DNA of 43,372 bases from an uncultured bacterium (GCA_903895695.1 CAITUY010000175.1:1-43372); one strand, 5' to 3'. Counted from the stretch's first letter, positions 8,215 to 16,673 are shown. The notes: generated by a model not told the origin, from the sequence alone. Program-made: numbers and translations.

Positions 8215-9381
8215 TTATGTGATCGCAGGATACCGTCCGTGCTCCAGGCACGTGGCATAGACGGCTTCCAAGTTAGCCAAGGGCACGCGCGGCGGCAGGT
8301 TATTGCCCTCGCGCAGGATGAACCGCCCTCCATCCATAATCCCGGACTGCAAGATGCGTCGCGTCTCGTGTGCGCACTCTTCAGGGCTCCCGTCCCGCAA
8401 CTTCATCACCGTCGGGCCGCCCAGGACTTCCGCCGCAGGCCCCAGCATCCGGCGCAACGCGCCAAAATCGACCGGAAACCCTGTATCGAAGGACGTTATC
8501 CCCAAGTCCCGCTGCAGCACGGGGAAATGGCGCGTGGCATCACCGCACAAATGAATGCTTCGCCGCCCATCCGCAGCGCTCCCCGTGGATATCGCCTCGT
8601 ACCACCGGGCATGCGAAGGCAGAACCAGATCGCGGTACATGTCCACGCCTATGAGTTGGATTGAATCGTCCGCCGCCCAGCCCCACTCGGCCTTCTTCCA
8701 GCCGTCGCCCAGTTCGGCCAACGCCCGGTTGCGCACCAACGCGGCGTCGACGATCTTCTCGAGCAGGCGCTTCGCCTTGACAGGTTCAGCCGCCAAAATC
8801 GCCATCCCATCTGCGCCGAACAGTGTCGCCACGGCCGTTACCGGGCCGTCGAATCCTAGGCCGAAGGGTGCCACCGTCCCCTTTCGTCCCAGATAGGCAA
8901 ACGTGGCGGCCTCACGCACGAGGCGCGCCTGGAATTCCAGCCGTTCCTTAAGCCACGGATTCGCAAGCGGACTTGAGAAATCGCGATCCAGGAAGGAGTC
9001 GAGGTCATCGAAGCCGAAAGCCGGAGCAACGCTCGGCACCTGCCCCGTCTCAAAGATAACGCGCCCGCCGAAGTAGGCGCCGTCATGGATGTTCTGGCTG
9101 TCGGCGCGGAAATTCCAGGCCGTGGGCGGGGTCGTATCGGAATCGCACGTCCGGTTCAACGTGACGGCAAGGTACTCCTGAAAACGCGACTGCACGACCA
9201 GCGTCACGTGGGGATCGGTGAAGTACTGCTCGAAGGTGTACCCTTCCGGGTTCAGTTCCGGGTCGAGCAGGATGATGCGCGGATTGACACCCCACATCAA
9301 CGGGACACGCGTGGGCTTACGTGCCCGATAAGCGTCCCAAACGGCTCTCTTTTCCTCGTTGGACGGCCAGACCCTATTCAT
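8215..9381 (-). CDS. URO-D-fold protein (uroporphyrinogen decarboxylase-like family)
   Basis: This 388-residue protein belongs to the URO-D superfamily. Its N-terminus has the family-like region RVPLMWGVNPR. The C-terminal half has HLCGDATRHFPVLQRDLGITSFDTG (about residues 280-304), matching the His-x-Cys-Gly strand and following loop of this superfamily, then AEVLGGPTVMKLRDGSPEE and a GGRFILREGNNLPP segment equivalent to the G-G-x-x-x-x-x-G-x-x-x-P end of the barrel. The conserved HxCG is compatible with zinc-dependent methyl transfer, but the reaction is unknown. It is the first gene of a two-gene unit with the tandem MBL protein. No strong Shine-Dalgarno precedes the ATG at 9381. Confidence 0.75.
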   Translation of the reverse strand: MNRVWPSNEEKRAVWDAYRARKPTRVPLMWGVNPRIILLDPELNPEGYTFEQYFTDPHVTLVVQSRFQEYLAVTLNRTCDSDTTPPTAWNFRADSQNIHDGAYFGGRVIFETGQVPSVAPAFGFDDLDSFLDRDFSSPLANPWLKERLEFQARLVREAATFAYLGRKGTVAPFGLGFDGPVTAVATLFGADGMAILAAEPVKAKRLLEKIVDAALVRNRALAELGDGWKKAEWGWAADDSIQLIGVDMYRDLVLPSHARWYEAISTGSAADGRRSIHLCGDATRHFPVLQRDLGITSFDTGFPVDFGALRRMLGPAAEVLGGPTVMKLRDGSPEECAHETRRILQSGIMDGGRFILREGNNLPPRVPLANLEAVYATCLEHGRYPAIT

Positions 9382-9469
9382 GCAGCCGTTTGTACCGTGT
9401 TTTCCGCAGTCCGTCCATCACCGGAGTTGACGATCCTGGATCCTGTGGCGGTTGGACCCGCGAATGAAG

Positions 9470-9546
9470 TGGCGTACCTGGCAGGAGTTGAACCTGCAAC
9501 CCTCAGATCCGTAGTCTGATGCTCTGTCCAATTGAGCTACAGGTAC
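9470..9546 (-). tRNA. tRNA-Arg(ACG)
   Basis: A full cloverleaf can be drawn: acceptor stem GTACCTG/CAGGTAC, D stem GCTC/GAGC, anticodon stem TCAGA/TCTGA with loop CTACGGA (anticodon ACG), T stem GCAGG/CCTGC with loop TTCAACT, discriminator G and an encoded CCA. It decodes CGN arginine codons, with A34 expected to be edited to inosine by TadA. No integrase or duplicated 3' end was seen near it, so it shows no sign of being an attachment site. Confidence 0.95.
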
Positions 9547-9565
9547 GCAATGGAAAAGGGCCGAC

Positions 9566-9594
9566 ACTATAAGAGGTCTGCCGGCGTTTGGCAA
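9566..9594 (-). promoter_or_regulatory. Sigma70 promoter of the tRNA-Arg gene
   Basis: The -35 element TTGCCA (9594-9589) and the -10 element TATAGT (9571-9566) are separated by exactly 17 nt. A GC-rich discriminator (GTCGGCCC) follows, typical of stringently controlled stable RNA genes. The tRNA 5' end lies about 20 nt below the -10. Confidence 0.7.
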
Positions 9595-9633
9595 CCCCCT
9601 TGCGGGCGTTATTTTTTCGGAAGGCGTCGTTCA

Positions 9634-10005
9634 TCAGGCCAGAGCGGCGTTTACGGCTCCAATGATGTCCTCCAACGGCTGCTCTTTAAGCACGTAGGCG
9701 AACACACCCGCTTGGCGGGCCCGGTCCCGAAACTGACTGTCGTCGTGCAGACTGTAGACGATCACCTTCACGAGGGGCTGTGCCCGCCTGATTTCGGCAA
9801 TCAAGTCCAGACCGCCTGCGTTGGAAAGAATAACGTCGGTCACCACCACGTCGGGACTGCGCCGCCCGTGCGGGCGAACGCCCGCTTCACCGTCCCGGGC
9901 CTCGACAACCACCGCTTCGGGAAGCGATTCCCTCAGCCGCCGTACGAGTTCAGAGCGCAGCCGTGCATGGCTCTCGATGATCAGGATGAGTGGCTTGTCG
10001 TGCAC
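9634..10005 (-). CDS. Stand-alone response-regulator receiver protein
   Basis: This 123-residue protein is a single CheY-like receiver domain without an output domain. The phospho-acceptor is Asp57 (VVVTDVILS), with Ser85 in the Thr/Ser switch position and Lys107 as the conserved Lys. The usual acidic pair near the N-terminus is Glu11-Ser12 rather than Asp-Asp, so Mg binding may be altered. It lies 18 nt downstream of the XRE regulator on the same strand, suggesting a two-gene unit. No histidine kinase is adjacent, so the partner is unknown; it may act through protein contacts. An AAAAAAT stretch follows the stop, but no hairpin was seen. Confidence 0.8.
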   Translation of the reverse strand: MHDKPLILIIESHARLRSELVRRLRESLPEAVVVEARDGEAGVRPHGRRSPDVVVTDVILSNAGGLDLIAEIRRAQPLVKVIVYSLHDDSQFRDRARQAGVFAYVLKEQPLEDIIGAVNAALA

Positions 10006-10023
10006 GATGCCATCAAGGGGACG

Positions 10024-10368
10024 CTAGAACTCCTGCCTGCGCTTGGAGCGGCCGGCCTTGACCGTGGAGCCGGCGGGGCCACTCAAGGCGACCTGCGAGT
10101 GGGGGCACTGACCTTGACCGTGAAACAGCAGACAGCAGGCTGGCAAACCCACGTAGCGTGAGATTCCTTCGAGATGGGCGATGCTGGGGAACCGATGGCC
10201 GTGCTCCCACTCGCAGACGATGGATACCGATACGCCGAGATCCCGGGCCACGTGTTTCAACGGCAATCCTGCCCCTTGACGCCATTCCCGCAGCCGGTGG
10301 GCGAAAGCCTTGATGACCGTGCCCGGCGGATGGAGCGAGCTACCGTTGTTGACCTCTGTTGGACGCAT
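10024..10368 (-). CDS. XRE-family helix-turn-helix regulator
   Basis: This 114-residue protein contains an XRE/Cro-type HTH (about residues 20-75): LREWRQGAGLPLKHVARDLGVSVSIVCEWEHGHRFPSIAHLEGISRYVGL. This is the classical five-helix pattern, with the recognition helix at VSVSIVCEWE. The C-terminal 35 residues are short, basic and Cys/His-containing (CCLLFHGQGQCPH), with no known domain. It is likely a DNA-binding repressor or activator, possibly of its own operon with the receiver protein downstream. A purine-rich GGAAGGTGGGGGGG precedes the ATG. TATTAT (10406-10401) could be its -10 element, but no -35 is evident. Confidence 0.8.
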   Translation of the reverse strand: MRPTEVNNGSSLHPPGTVIKAFAHRLREWRQGAGLPLKHVARDLGVSVSIVCEWEHGHRFPSIAHLEGISRYVGLPACCLLFHGQGQCPHSQVALSGPAGSTVKAGRSKRRQEF

Positions 10369-10476
10369 TCCCCCCCACCTTCCTACATGGTGACAGCTTC
10401 ATAATACCACAATGCAGGAAGGGCGGGATGGAGATTTTTTGAACTACAAGTGAAACGCAACGTGCCGGCAACGGTG

Positions 10477-12237
10477 CTACTCGTCCTGGCGAACCCAGAG
10501 GCTGCTGACCGGGCTGGGTTCCAGGCCGTTACCGTAGGCGCGGGCCCGGACAGTAGCGCCGCGAATGAAGGATACGGCGCCGGTGTAGAGCAGGGAACTT
10601 GGCGTTGGCTCGCGACCGTCGAGAGTGTAACGAATTTCCGTGTCGGGCGTCGCTGAGTCGAGTACCAGCCGTATGGAGGGTTTACCGGCCTGGTTGACGC
10701 GCTCGGAGGCACGGCACCCCGGCACCCAGTCCTCCCCGCCGGCCTCGTAGGCGCCCTGGTCGGGGCGCTCACCGACATAGTCGTCGCTGAACTCCGGGAC
10801 CTCCTGCCCTGCGTCTATGCAGGGGGAGCCGGACGCAAGATGGAAGTCCCGGTTCGTCGCATCGACAAACCCCGGCGCACTGCCTTCATAGTTCCGCGTC
10901 CAGGCTATGCCTTCCGGTCTCTGGCCTTTCCAGGAGGGCCATGTAGGTCCGACGAAGAGATTATTCTCGGCACGAATGCCTTTCAATACCCCCTGGCCGT
11001 CCCGCTCGCCATCCACAGCAGCCCCGCATTGAGCCACCGTGTTGTTGGCGATGAAGCAGTACCGGGCGCCACTCCCGAGCCTGAGGCCGCTGCCGGGATG
11101 ACCCCAGACGACGTTGCGATATACAATGTAGTTCTCGGCGCCGGGCGCCAGCGCCATGCCGTCGCCATTTTCCGCCAACGTGTCGTGAATCCAGTTGAAC
11201 GCCAGGACCGTGCCCTTGCCGTCGCCCCCCATCGAGACCGAACCGACATGTTGCCCCGTCTTTCCCGCGTGGAACAGATCGCAGTATTCGACGCGTCCGT
11301 TGAGCAGGTTGGTACACTGGACGGCCGCGCCGCCGCAATCCATGACCGTCATCTGCCGGATCAGGTGGGCCGTGCCGGCTGCCCGGATCCCCCCCGCCCC
11401 CAGTACGCGTGATCCAGTACCACGGATCAGGCAATTCAGGAGGCGGTCATTCACCGCATCCGGCTCGAAAAGCACCCCCCACCCTTCGCTGCCGACAATC
11501 GACGACAACAACACCTCGTTATCTTTCCCACCCACGACCAGCCCGGCACCGTCCTGCCCGGCGGCCCACCAGACATGACAGTCCTCCACCCTGCATGACC
11601 CGGCGCCACTCAAGGTGATACCCCCCGCCATCACGTTGAACCCCTTGATCTCTATGTGGGCGCGGCCGCTCAGGTCAAAACCCCAAGCCCGGGTTTGCAG
11701 TTCAACGCTGTGCGTAGCCGGCGCGTCATTGAGCGGCATTCGGGCGTAAAGCAATCCATTGGTGTCCTGCCACCACGCCCCCTGCGCACGCAGGGCGCCC
11801 TCCGGCATGCCGGTCACGGGCAGGGCCGGCAAATTGTCGATTAACACCTGCCTCCCGCTTACGCACGCGGCCCGGTAGACGGCGCCACTGTACATCTGCC
11901 AATCGGTGACCTCGTCGGCGCCGGTAACTGTCACGGTTTCGCCTGTGGCGGCCAGGAAGCGAAGGGGCGCTTCGAAAGTGCCGGAACGCCCGGGCCGCAC
12001 GGCTTCCCGGTAAACGCCGCGATGGACCAGACACACATCGCCCGGAGTCATGACCTCTGCCGCCCGGCCGATGCTGCGGAAGGGCTGCATGCGTGTGCCG
12101 GGGTTGGCGTCGTTGCCCTCACGCCCCACGTGGAACTCCGCCGGCCACGCCTGCCCGGACAACCCCGCCGCCAGCATCAGGCCGATCCCCAGCACGCGAC
12201 GGAAGCACGGCGTATTCGTGACGGCAGATGGCTTCAT
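10477..12237 (-). CDS. Secreted right-handed beta-helix protein with chitobiase-type C-terminal domain
   Basis: This 586-residue protein has a signal peptide (hydrophobic residues about 16-32, ending QAWPAEF). It then has the DUF1565-like opening of many polysaccharide-active beta-helix proteins (FHVGREGNDANPGTRMQPF ... VYREAV, about 33-80). Right-handed parallel beta-helix repeats follow (about 150-430: VEDCHVWWA, NNEVLLSSIVG-type and NNTVAQCG rungs). The C-terminal 75 residues form a CHB_HEX_C-type domain (TPDTEIRYTLDGREPTPSS). Family members are often polysaccharide lyases or epimerases; no catalytic residues were identified. The frame stays open to 12459, but ATG 12237 with GAGGAG 7 nt upstream avoids overlap with the ABC-F gene. 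A GCCGGC/GCCGGC hairpin (12256-12272) lies in the leader. Confidence 0.75.
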   Translation of the reverse strand: MKPSAVTNTPCFRRVLGIGLMLAAGLSGQAWPAEFHVGREGNDANPGTRMQPFRSIGRAAEVMTPGDVCLVHRGVYREAVRPGRSGTFEAPLRFLAATGETVTVTGADEVTDWQMYSGAVYRAACVSGRQVLIDNLPALPVTGMPEGALRAQGAWWQDTNGLLYARMPLNDAPATHSVELQTRAWGFDLSGRAHIEIKGFNVMAGGITLSGAGSCRVEDCHVWWAAGQDGAGLVVGGKDNEVLLSSIVGSEGWGVLFEPDAVNDRLLNCLIRGTGSRVLGAGGIRAAGTAHLIRQMTVMDCGGAAVQCTNLLNGRVEYCDLFHAGKTGQHVGSVSMGGDGKGTVLAFNWIHDTLAENGDGMALAPGAENYIVYRNVVWGHPGSGLRLGSGARYCFIANNTVAQCGAAVDGERDGQGVLKGIRAENNLFVGPTWPSWKGQRPEGIAWTRNYEGSAPGFVDATNRDFHLASGSPCIDAGQEVPEFSDDYVGERPDQGAYEAGGEDWVPGCRASERVNQAGKPSIRLVLDSATPDTEIRYTLDGREPTPSSLLYTGAVSFIRGATVRARAYGNGLEPSPVSSLWVRQDE

Positions 12238-12352
12238 GATCGCTCTCCTCACTGCGCCGGCATCACGCCGGCACGAAACCGAGTAAAGCACAACCGGACG
12301 GTGTTCGCCAGAACCGGGAGCGGCAGTTACCCTGTTCGCGCCCGGACCCCGG

Positions 12353-14326
12353 CTACTCGGCCGGGGCGGCCTCCAGGGCGCGCGACGCTTTTTCCCACTT
12401 TGCAACCGTATGATCGAGTTCGATCTGGATCTCGTGCAGCCGACGATTGACCGCGGCAAAATCCGTGGACGGCTCGGGTTTCATGAGTTGCCCGGCCAGG
12501 TGGTCCTGTTCCTTCTCAAGCGCGGCCATCCGCTGCTCAGCCGACTTGACAGCCTGTTCCAAAGGCTTGCGGACCTTGTTGAGTTCCTGCCGTTTGAGCG
12601 CGCGCTCGCGCCGCAACGCCTTGCGATCCGACCCGCCATCGCCGTCGGCATCCGCCCCTTCCGGACTTCGCGCTCCAGCCTCGCCGCCCTGGTTGCCGGC
12701 GGCCGCCAGCCGGCGCTCCGCCTCGGTCTTCTCATGGTAATAATCGTACCCGCCGGGATACCGCTGCACGCCCGGCGGCCGCATGGCCAAGATGCCCGTG
12801 GCCACATGGCGCGTGAACTCGATGTCATGGCTGACCAGGCACACCGTTCCCTCGTAATCGGCGAGTGCGTTCTCCAATGCTTCCCGCGACGGGATATCCA
12901 AGTGCGTGGTGGGCTCGTCCAGTAGGAGCAGATTTGGCGGATTGGCGAGTAACCGGGCAAAGGCCAGCCGCATCTTCTCGCCGCCGCTCAAGACGGATAC
13001 GGGCTTTTCGACGGTGTCGCCCGAGAAAAAGAAACCGCCCAGCAGGCCGCGCGCGTCGCGCTCCGATATTCCCGGCGACGCCGACTTCAAGGTGTCGAGA
13101 ACGCTCCGGTTCGGATCCATGAGTTCGGCGAAATCCTGCGCCTGGTAGCCGATAACCACGTGGTTGCCAACCACGCGCTTGCCCTCATTCAGCGGCAGGC
13201 GCCCAGCCATGAGGCGCAACAGGGTTGTCTTGCCCATGCCGTTCAGGCCGACCAAGCCGAGTTTCTCGCCTCGTTCGAGCCTCAGGTCAAGATCCTTGAG
13301 TACCCACGTCTGCCCATCGTAGGTGAGACCCGCCCCCTCGAGTCGCATCACCTCCGTCCCGCAATGGGGCGGCTTCGGCACGCGGATGCGCGGGGCCCGG
13401 ATGGTAACGGAAGGGATGGCTACTTCCTCCATCTTCTCCAGCATTTTGAGCCGGCTCTGCACTTGGGACGATTTCGTATTCTTGGCGCGGAATCGCTCGA
13501 CGAAGCGCTCAATCTGCTCCCGGCGTCGATCCTGGTTGCCCCGGGCCGCCTCCCGTTGCTCATGCCGCAAGCGTCGGTCGGTCACGTAGTGATCGTAGTT
13601 TCCGGCATAGCGCGTGATCATGCCGCCCGCGACTTCGATGGTTACGGTCGCTAGCGAGTTCAACAGGAACCGGTCGTGGGAAATCAGCACAAGCGTGCCG
13701 GGATAATCGCGCAGGAAACGCTGCAACCACTCCACGGCCGGGATGTCGAGAAAGTTGGTAGGCTCGTCAAGCAGTAGCAGGTCGGGGTCGGCCACCAGGG
13801 CGCGGGCCAACTCGGCGCGCATCTGCCAGCCGCCGCTGAACGACTTGAACGGCCGGTGAAAATCCGCCACGCTGAACCCAAGCCCGCCAAGGGCGGACTG
13901 CGCGCGCGAACTAAGCCGGTACCCCCCCTGGTGCTCAAAGTCGGTTTGGAGCACGCCAAGCCGCCTCACGGCCCGATCCCGTTCGCGTTCGTCGCTCACG
14001 GCCGGGAGTTGCGACTCGATCTGCTCGATCTCGCGCTGGATTTCGATCACCGCGGGAACGGCGTTCTCGGAGTACTCCAACAGGTTCGTGTCCGTCTCGT
14101 GCGGCTTGAGCTGCTGCCGGAGGTGACTGATCCGCAAGTCCTTCGGCACGCCTACGTCGCCGTGGTCAGGGCTCATTTCACCCATGATCAACGAGAAGAG
14201 CGTGCTCTTGCCGGCCCCATTGGGGCCCACGATGCCCACGCGCTCGCCCCGATTGATGCGAAAGGACGCGTCGGCCAGCACCTGCTGGGCGCCAAACCCC
14301 ACCGAGACATTGCGGAAATCAATCAT
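12353..14326 (-). CDS. ABC-F family ATPase (ribosome-associated)
   Basis: This 657-residue protein has two ABC ATPase domains and no membrane segments, the ABC-F architecture of Uup/YheS/EttA-type proteins that act on ribosomes in translation quality control. Domain 1 has Walker A GPNGAGKST (about residues 35-43), signature FSGGW and Walker B LLLLDEPTNFLD. The inter-domain linker is basic and helical (about 235-300). Domain 2 has GLNGMGKTT, signature LSGGE and LLLLDEPTTHLD. The C-terminus is a charged coiled coil (about 545-650). It follows ruvB by 64 nt on the same strand. No Shine-Dalgarno precedes ATG 14326. Antibiotic-resistance function is possible in the family but nothing points to it here. 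Confidence 0.9.
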   Translation of the reverse strand: MIDFRNVSVGFGAQQVLADASFRINRGERVGIVGPNGAGKSTLFSLIMGEMSPDHGDVGVPKDLRISHLRQQLKPHETDTNLLEYSENAVPAVIEIQREIEQIESQLPAVSDERERDRAVRRLGVLQTDFEHQGGYRLSSRAQSALGGLGFSVADFHRPFKSFSGGWQMRAELARALVADPDLLLLDEPTNFLDIPAVEWLQRFLRDYPGTLVLISHDRFLLNSLATVTIEVAGGMITRYAGNYDHYVTDRRLRHEQREAARGNQDRRREQIERFVERFRAKNTKSSQVQSRLKMLEKMEEVAIPSVTIRAPRIRVPKPPHCGTEVMRLEGAGLTYDGQTWVLKDLDLRLERGEKLGLVGLNGMGKTTLLRLMAGRLPLNEGKRVVGNHVVIGYQAQDFAELMDPNRSVLDTLKSASPGISERDARGLLGGFFFSGDTVEKPVSVLSGGEKMRLAFARLLANPPNLLLLDEPTTHLDIPSREALENALADYEGTVCLVSHDIEFTRHVATGILAMRPPGVQRYPGGYDYYHEKTEAERRLAAAGNQGGEAGARSPEGADADGDGGSDRKALRRERALKRQELNKVRKPLEQAVKSAEQRMAALEKEQDHLAGQLMKPEPSTDFAAVNRRLHEIQIELDHTVAKWEKASRALEAAPAE

Positions 14327-14390
14327 GGGCGCGGAGGATAGCGAATTCAGGCCGGCACGTCACGCGGCAGGATCACCCGCCGCGCCCTGC

Positions 14391-15410
14391 TCAGAGCAGG
14401 CGGGGTTGCGCGTCGCCCTTTCCGGCGACGCCGAACCGGCGACGGCAGAGCTCCGTGGCCACGCGGCCTTGGGGCGTACGCTTCAGAAAGCCTTGCTGGA
14501 TCAGGAACGGCTCATAGACTTCCTCGATGGTGTCGGCTTCCTCGCCGACCGAGACGGACAGCGAGTTAAGGCCCACCGGGCCGCCGTCGAAACGGAACAG
14601 CAGCGTCTCCAGCACGCGCTTATCCATCTCGTCGAGGCCGTCTGTATCGATGTCGAGCATGGTCAGGGCCTGGTCCGCAACATCACGCGTGATGCGGTTA
14701 TCGGCCCTGACCTGCGCGTAGTCCCGCACCCGGCGCAGGAGGTTGTTGCAGATACGAGGCGTTCCGCGGGAACGCCTCGCGATCTCGCGGGCGCCGCCTT
14801 CGTCGATATCGATGTCCAGGATGCGCGCCGAGCGCTTCACGATCTGCTCCAACGCGTCAGCATCGTAGTAGTCCAGTCGAATGGACAGGCCGAACCGTGA
14901 CCGCAAGGGCGCCGTCAGCAGGCCGCTGCGCGTCGTCGCCCCGATGAGCGTGAACTGCTGCAGGTTCAGCCGGACGGACCGCGCATTGGCGCCCTGGTCG
15001 ATCATGATGTCGATGACGAAATCCTCCATGGCCGAGTACAAGTACTCCTCGACCGTCCGCTGCATGCGGTGGATCTCGTCGATGAACAGGACATCGCCCC
15101 GTTCGAGGCTGGTCAGCAAACCGGCCAGATCCCCGGGCTTATCAATCACCGGACCCGACGTGGACTTGATGTTGACGCCCATCTCGTCAGCCAGGATATA
15201 GGCCAGCGTGGTCTTGCCGAGGCCCGGCGGCCCGCTGAGGAGGACGTGCTCCAAGACGTCGTTACGGCCCTTGGCGGCCTGTACAAACAATTCCAGCCTT
15301 TCGCTGGCTTTCTTCTGGCCGACAAAATCGCGGAATTTCGACGGCCGGAGCTTCAGGTCGAGCTCCTGGTCAGGCTTGTTAAGCGCGTCGCTGATCAATC
15401 GGTCTGCCAT
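14391..15410 (-). CDS. ruvB: Holliday junction branch migration ATPase RuvB
   Basis: This 339-residue AAA+ motor drives Holliday junction migration with RuvA. It shows LRPSKFRDFVGQ at the N-terminus, Walker A SGPPGLGKTT (about 59-68), Walker B FIDEIHR (109-115), sensor 1 GATTRSG, the arginine-finger region LRSRFGL and the winged-helix C-terminus with TPQGRVATELCRRRFG. The frame extends upstream inside ruvA, but MADRL at 15410 matches the family start and lies 1 nt after the ruvA stop, indicating coupling. Length is normal for RuvB. Confidence 0.97.
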   Translation of the reverse strand: MADRLISDALNKPDQELDLKLRPSKFRDFVGQKKASERLELFVQAAKGRNDVLEHVLLSGPPGLGKTTLAYILADEMGVNIKSTSGPVIDKPGDLAGLLTSLERGDVLFIDEIHRMQRTVEEYLYSAMEDFVIDIMIDQGANARSVRLNLQQFTLIGATTRSGLLTAPLRSRFGLSIRLDYYDADALEQIVKRSARILDIDIDEGGAREIARRSRGTPRICNNLLRRVRDYAQVRADNRITRDVADQALTMLDIDTDGLDEMDKRVLETLLFRFDGGPVGLNSLSVSVGEEADTIEEVYEPFLIQQGFLKRTPQGRVATELCRRRFGVAGKGDAQPRLL

Positions 15411-15411
15411 A

Positions 15412-16014
15412 TCACCCCGTCGCCAGACACTTGCGCACAATCTCTTCCACGGCCAGTCCCGTCCCGCCCGGAGCACCCAGAACGCGGGCGACCATATCCT
15501 GGGCCTCGGAGCGCTTGTATCCAAGTGAAATCAGCGCCATCACGGCGTCGCGCAGCTTGAGATCATCTTCTGAAAGCGCTGCGCCACCGGTCACGGCTTC
15601 CAGCGCTTCGCCACTGCTGATCTTGTCCTTGAGTTCGACGACCATGCGCTCCGCTGTCTTCTTGCCGATGCCCGACACCGAACTCAATCGCTTCACATCG
15701 CCCTGGGCAATAGCTGCCTTGAGGTCGCGGACCGAAAGGCCGCTGAGCGTGGTCAGGGCGAGCTTCGGCCCGATGCCCGATACGGTCATGAGCAATACGA
15801 ACATCCGGCGCTCGCCTTCCGTCATGAAACCGAAAAGCTGGTGCGCATCCTCCCTCACGTGGTCATACGTCAGGATCCGGCACGATTCCCGGACACTGGG
15901 CAACCGGTCGTAACTCCCGAGTGAAATCACGACCTCATACCCCACCCCGCCCACGTTTAGTACCACGTGGGTCGGATGCTTTTCTTCGACGATACCTTCA
16001 AGGAATGTGATCAT
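15412..16014 (-). CDS. ruvA: Holliday junction DNA-binding protein RuvA
   Basis: This 200-residue protein forms the tetramer that holds Holliday junctions and loads RuvB. The N-terminal OB fold is present (MITFLEGIVEEK...VVLNVGGVGYEV). It is followed by the two helix-hairpin-helix motifs (VSGIGPKLALTTLSGL and VSGIGKKTAERMVVELKDK, about residues 70-130) and the C-terminal RuvB-binding helical domain (LISLGYKRSEAQDMVARVL). It is the second ruv gene in the minus-strand run, separated from ruvC by a 126-nt gap filled with heptamer repeats. Confidence 0.97.
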   Translation of the reverse strand: MITFLEGIVEEKHPTHVVLNVGGVGYEVVISLGSYDRLPSVRESCRILTYDHVREDAHQLFGFMTEGERRMFVLLMTVSGIGPKLALTTLSGLSVRDLKAAIAQGDVKRLSSVSGIGKKTAERMVVELKDKISSGEALEAVTGGAALSEDDLKLRDAVMALISLGYKRSEAQDMVARVLGAPGGTGLAVEEIVRKCLATG

Positions 16015-16036
16015 GGCCCCTCGCTACGCGCGGAGT

Positions 16037-16134
16037 AGTGAACGGTAAACAGTCAACAGTGAACAGTGTTTACCCCTCCACTGCTCACGGCTCGCCGTTC
16101 ACCGCTGTTCACCGTTCACTGTTCACCGTTCACT
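16037..16134. repeat. Inverted heptamer-repeat island between ruvC and ruvA
   Basis: The left arm is four contiguous 7-nt units: AGTGAAC, GGTAAAC, AGTCAAC, AGTGAAC (16037-16064). The right arm has the same units on the other strand: GTTCACC, GTTCACT, GTTCACC, GTTCACT (16107-16134), preceded by three diverged units (16083-16103) and a 3-nt slip. The two arms are complementary and can form a long stem. The island fills nearly the whole ruvC-ruvA gap. Confidence 0.8.
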
Positions 16135-16140
16135 GACTTC

Positions 16141-16638
16141 CTAGATCGGCTTTGCCGCCAGTTCCGGCACCGGGCTTCGCGTGTTCAGATGGCAGATCGC
16201 AATCGCCAACGCATCGCCGGCGTCTTCCTGCGGTTCCTCGACCATGCCCAGGATGGTCATGACCATGCGCCGTACCTGCGCCTTCTCGGCGGCGCCGGAT
16301 CCCGAGACCGCCTGCTTGACGCGCCGCGGCGGGTACTCGAACACGGGCAGTCCCGCGGCCGTGCACGCCGCAATCACCACGCCCCTCGCCTCGCCGAGGA
16401 TCATGGCGGTCCGTGCGTTCTTGGCAAAGAATATGTCTTCGATAGCGGCCACGTCCGGCCGCACCCGCGCCAGGGTCTCGCTCAGGGCCGTAGCCAACCG
16501 GTGGAGACAGGCGGACAGCGGCAACGCGGCGGGATTGTGAATACGCCCGTGCTCAACGAGCGTGAAGACGGAACCACGGGCCTCGACGATGCCAAGGCCC
16601 GTGGAACGCAAAGACGTATCGATGCCGATTACCCGCAT
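16141..16638 (-). CDS. ruvC: Holliday junction resolvase RuvC
   Basis: This 165-residue endonuclease cuts Holliday junctions. The RNase H-like core is visible: MRVIGIDTSLRSTG with the first catalytic Asp7, VAAIEDIFFAKNARTA with the catalytic Glu (about residue 67), and the C-terminal DAGDALAIAICHL with the final Asp pair (about 139-142). It lies 35 nt downstream of yebC and 126 nt upstream of ruvA on the same strand, the common yebC-ruvC-ruvA-ruvB order. The family Asp/Glu residues are all in place. Confidence 0.96.
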   Translation of the reverse strand: MRVIGIDTSLRSTGLGIVEARGSVFTLVEHGRIHNPAALPLSACLHRLATALSETLARVRPDVAAIEDIFFAKNARTAMILGEARGVVIAACTAAGLPVFEYPPRRVKQAVSGSGAAEKAQVRRMVMTILGMVEEPQEDAGDALAIAICHLNTRSPVPELAAKPI

Positions 16639-16673
16639 GCGGTCACCGTGGCGGGGCGGCGCAGGCGCGACGC

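Noticed and set aside
9470..9546. tRNA-Arg as an integration site for a mobile element
   Set aside because: No integrase, no duplicated tRNA 3' end and no compositional break was seen on either side.
12238..12459. Upstream extension of the beta-helix protein into the ABC-F gene
   Set aside because: It would overlap the ABC-F gene by 107 bp and place the signal peptide internally; ATG 12237 has a good ribosome site.
16037..16134. CRISPR array
   Set aside because: The units are 7 nt, contiguous and inverted, with no spacers and no cas genes.
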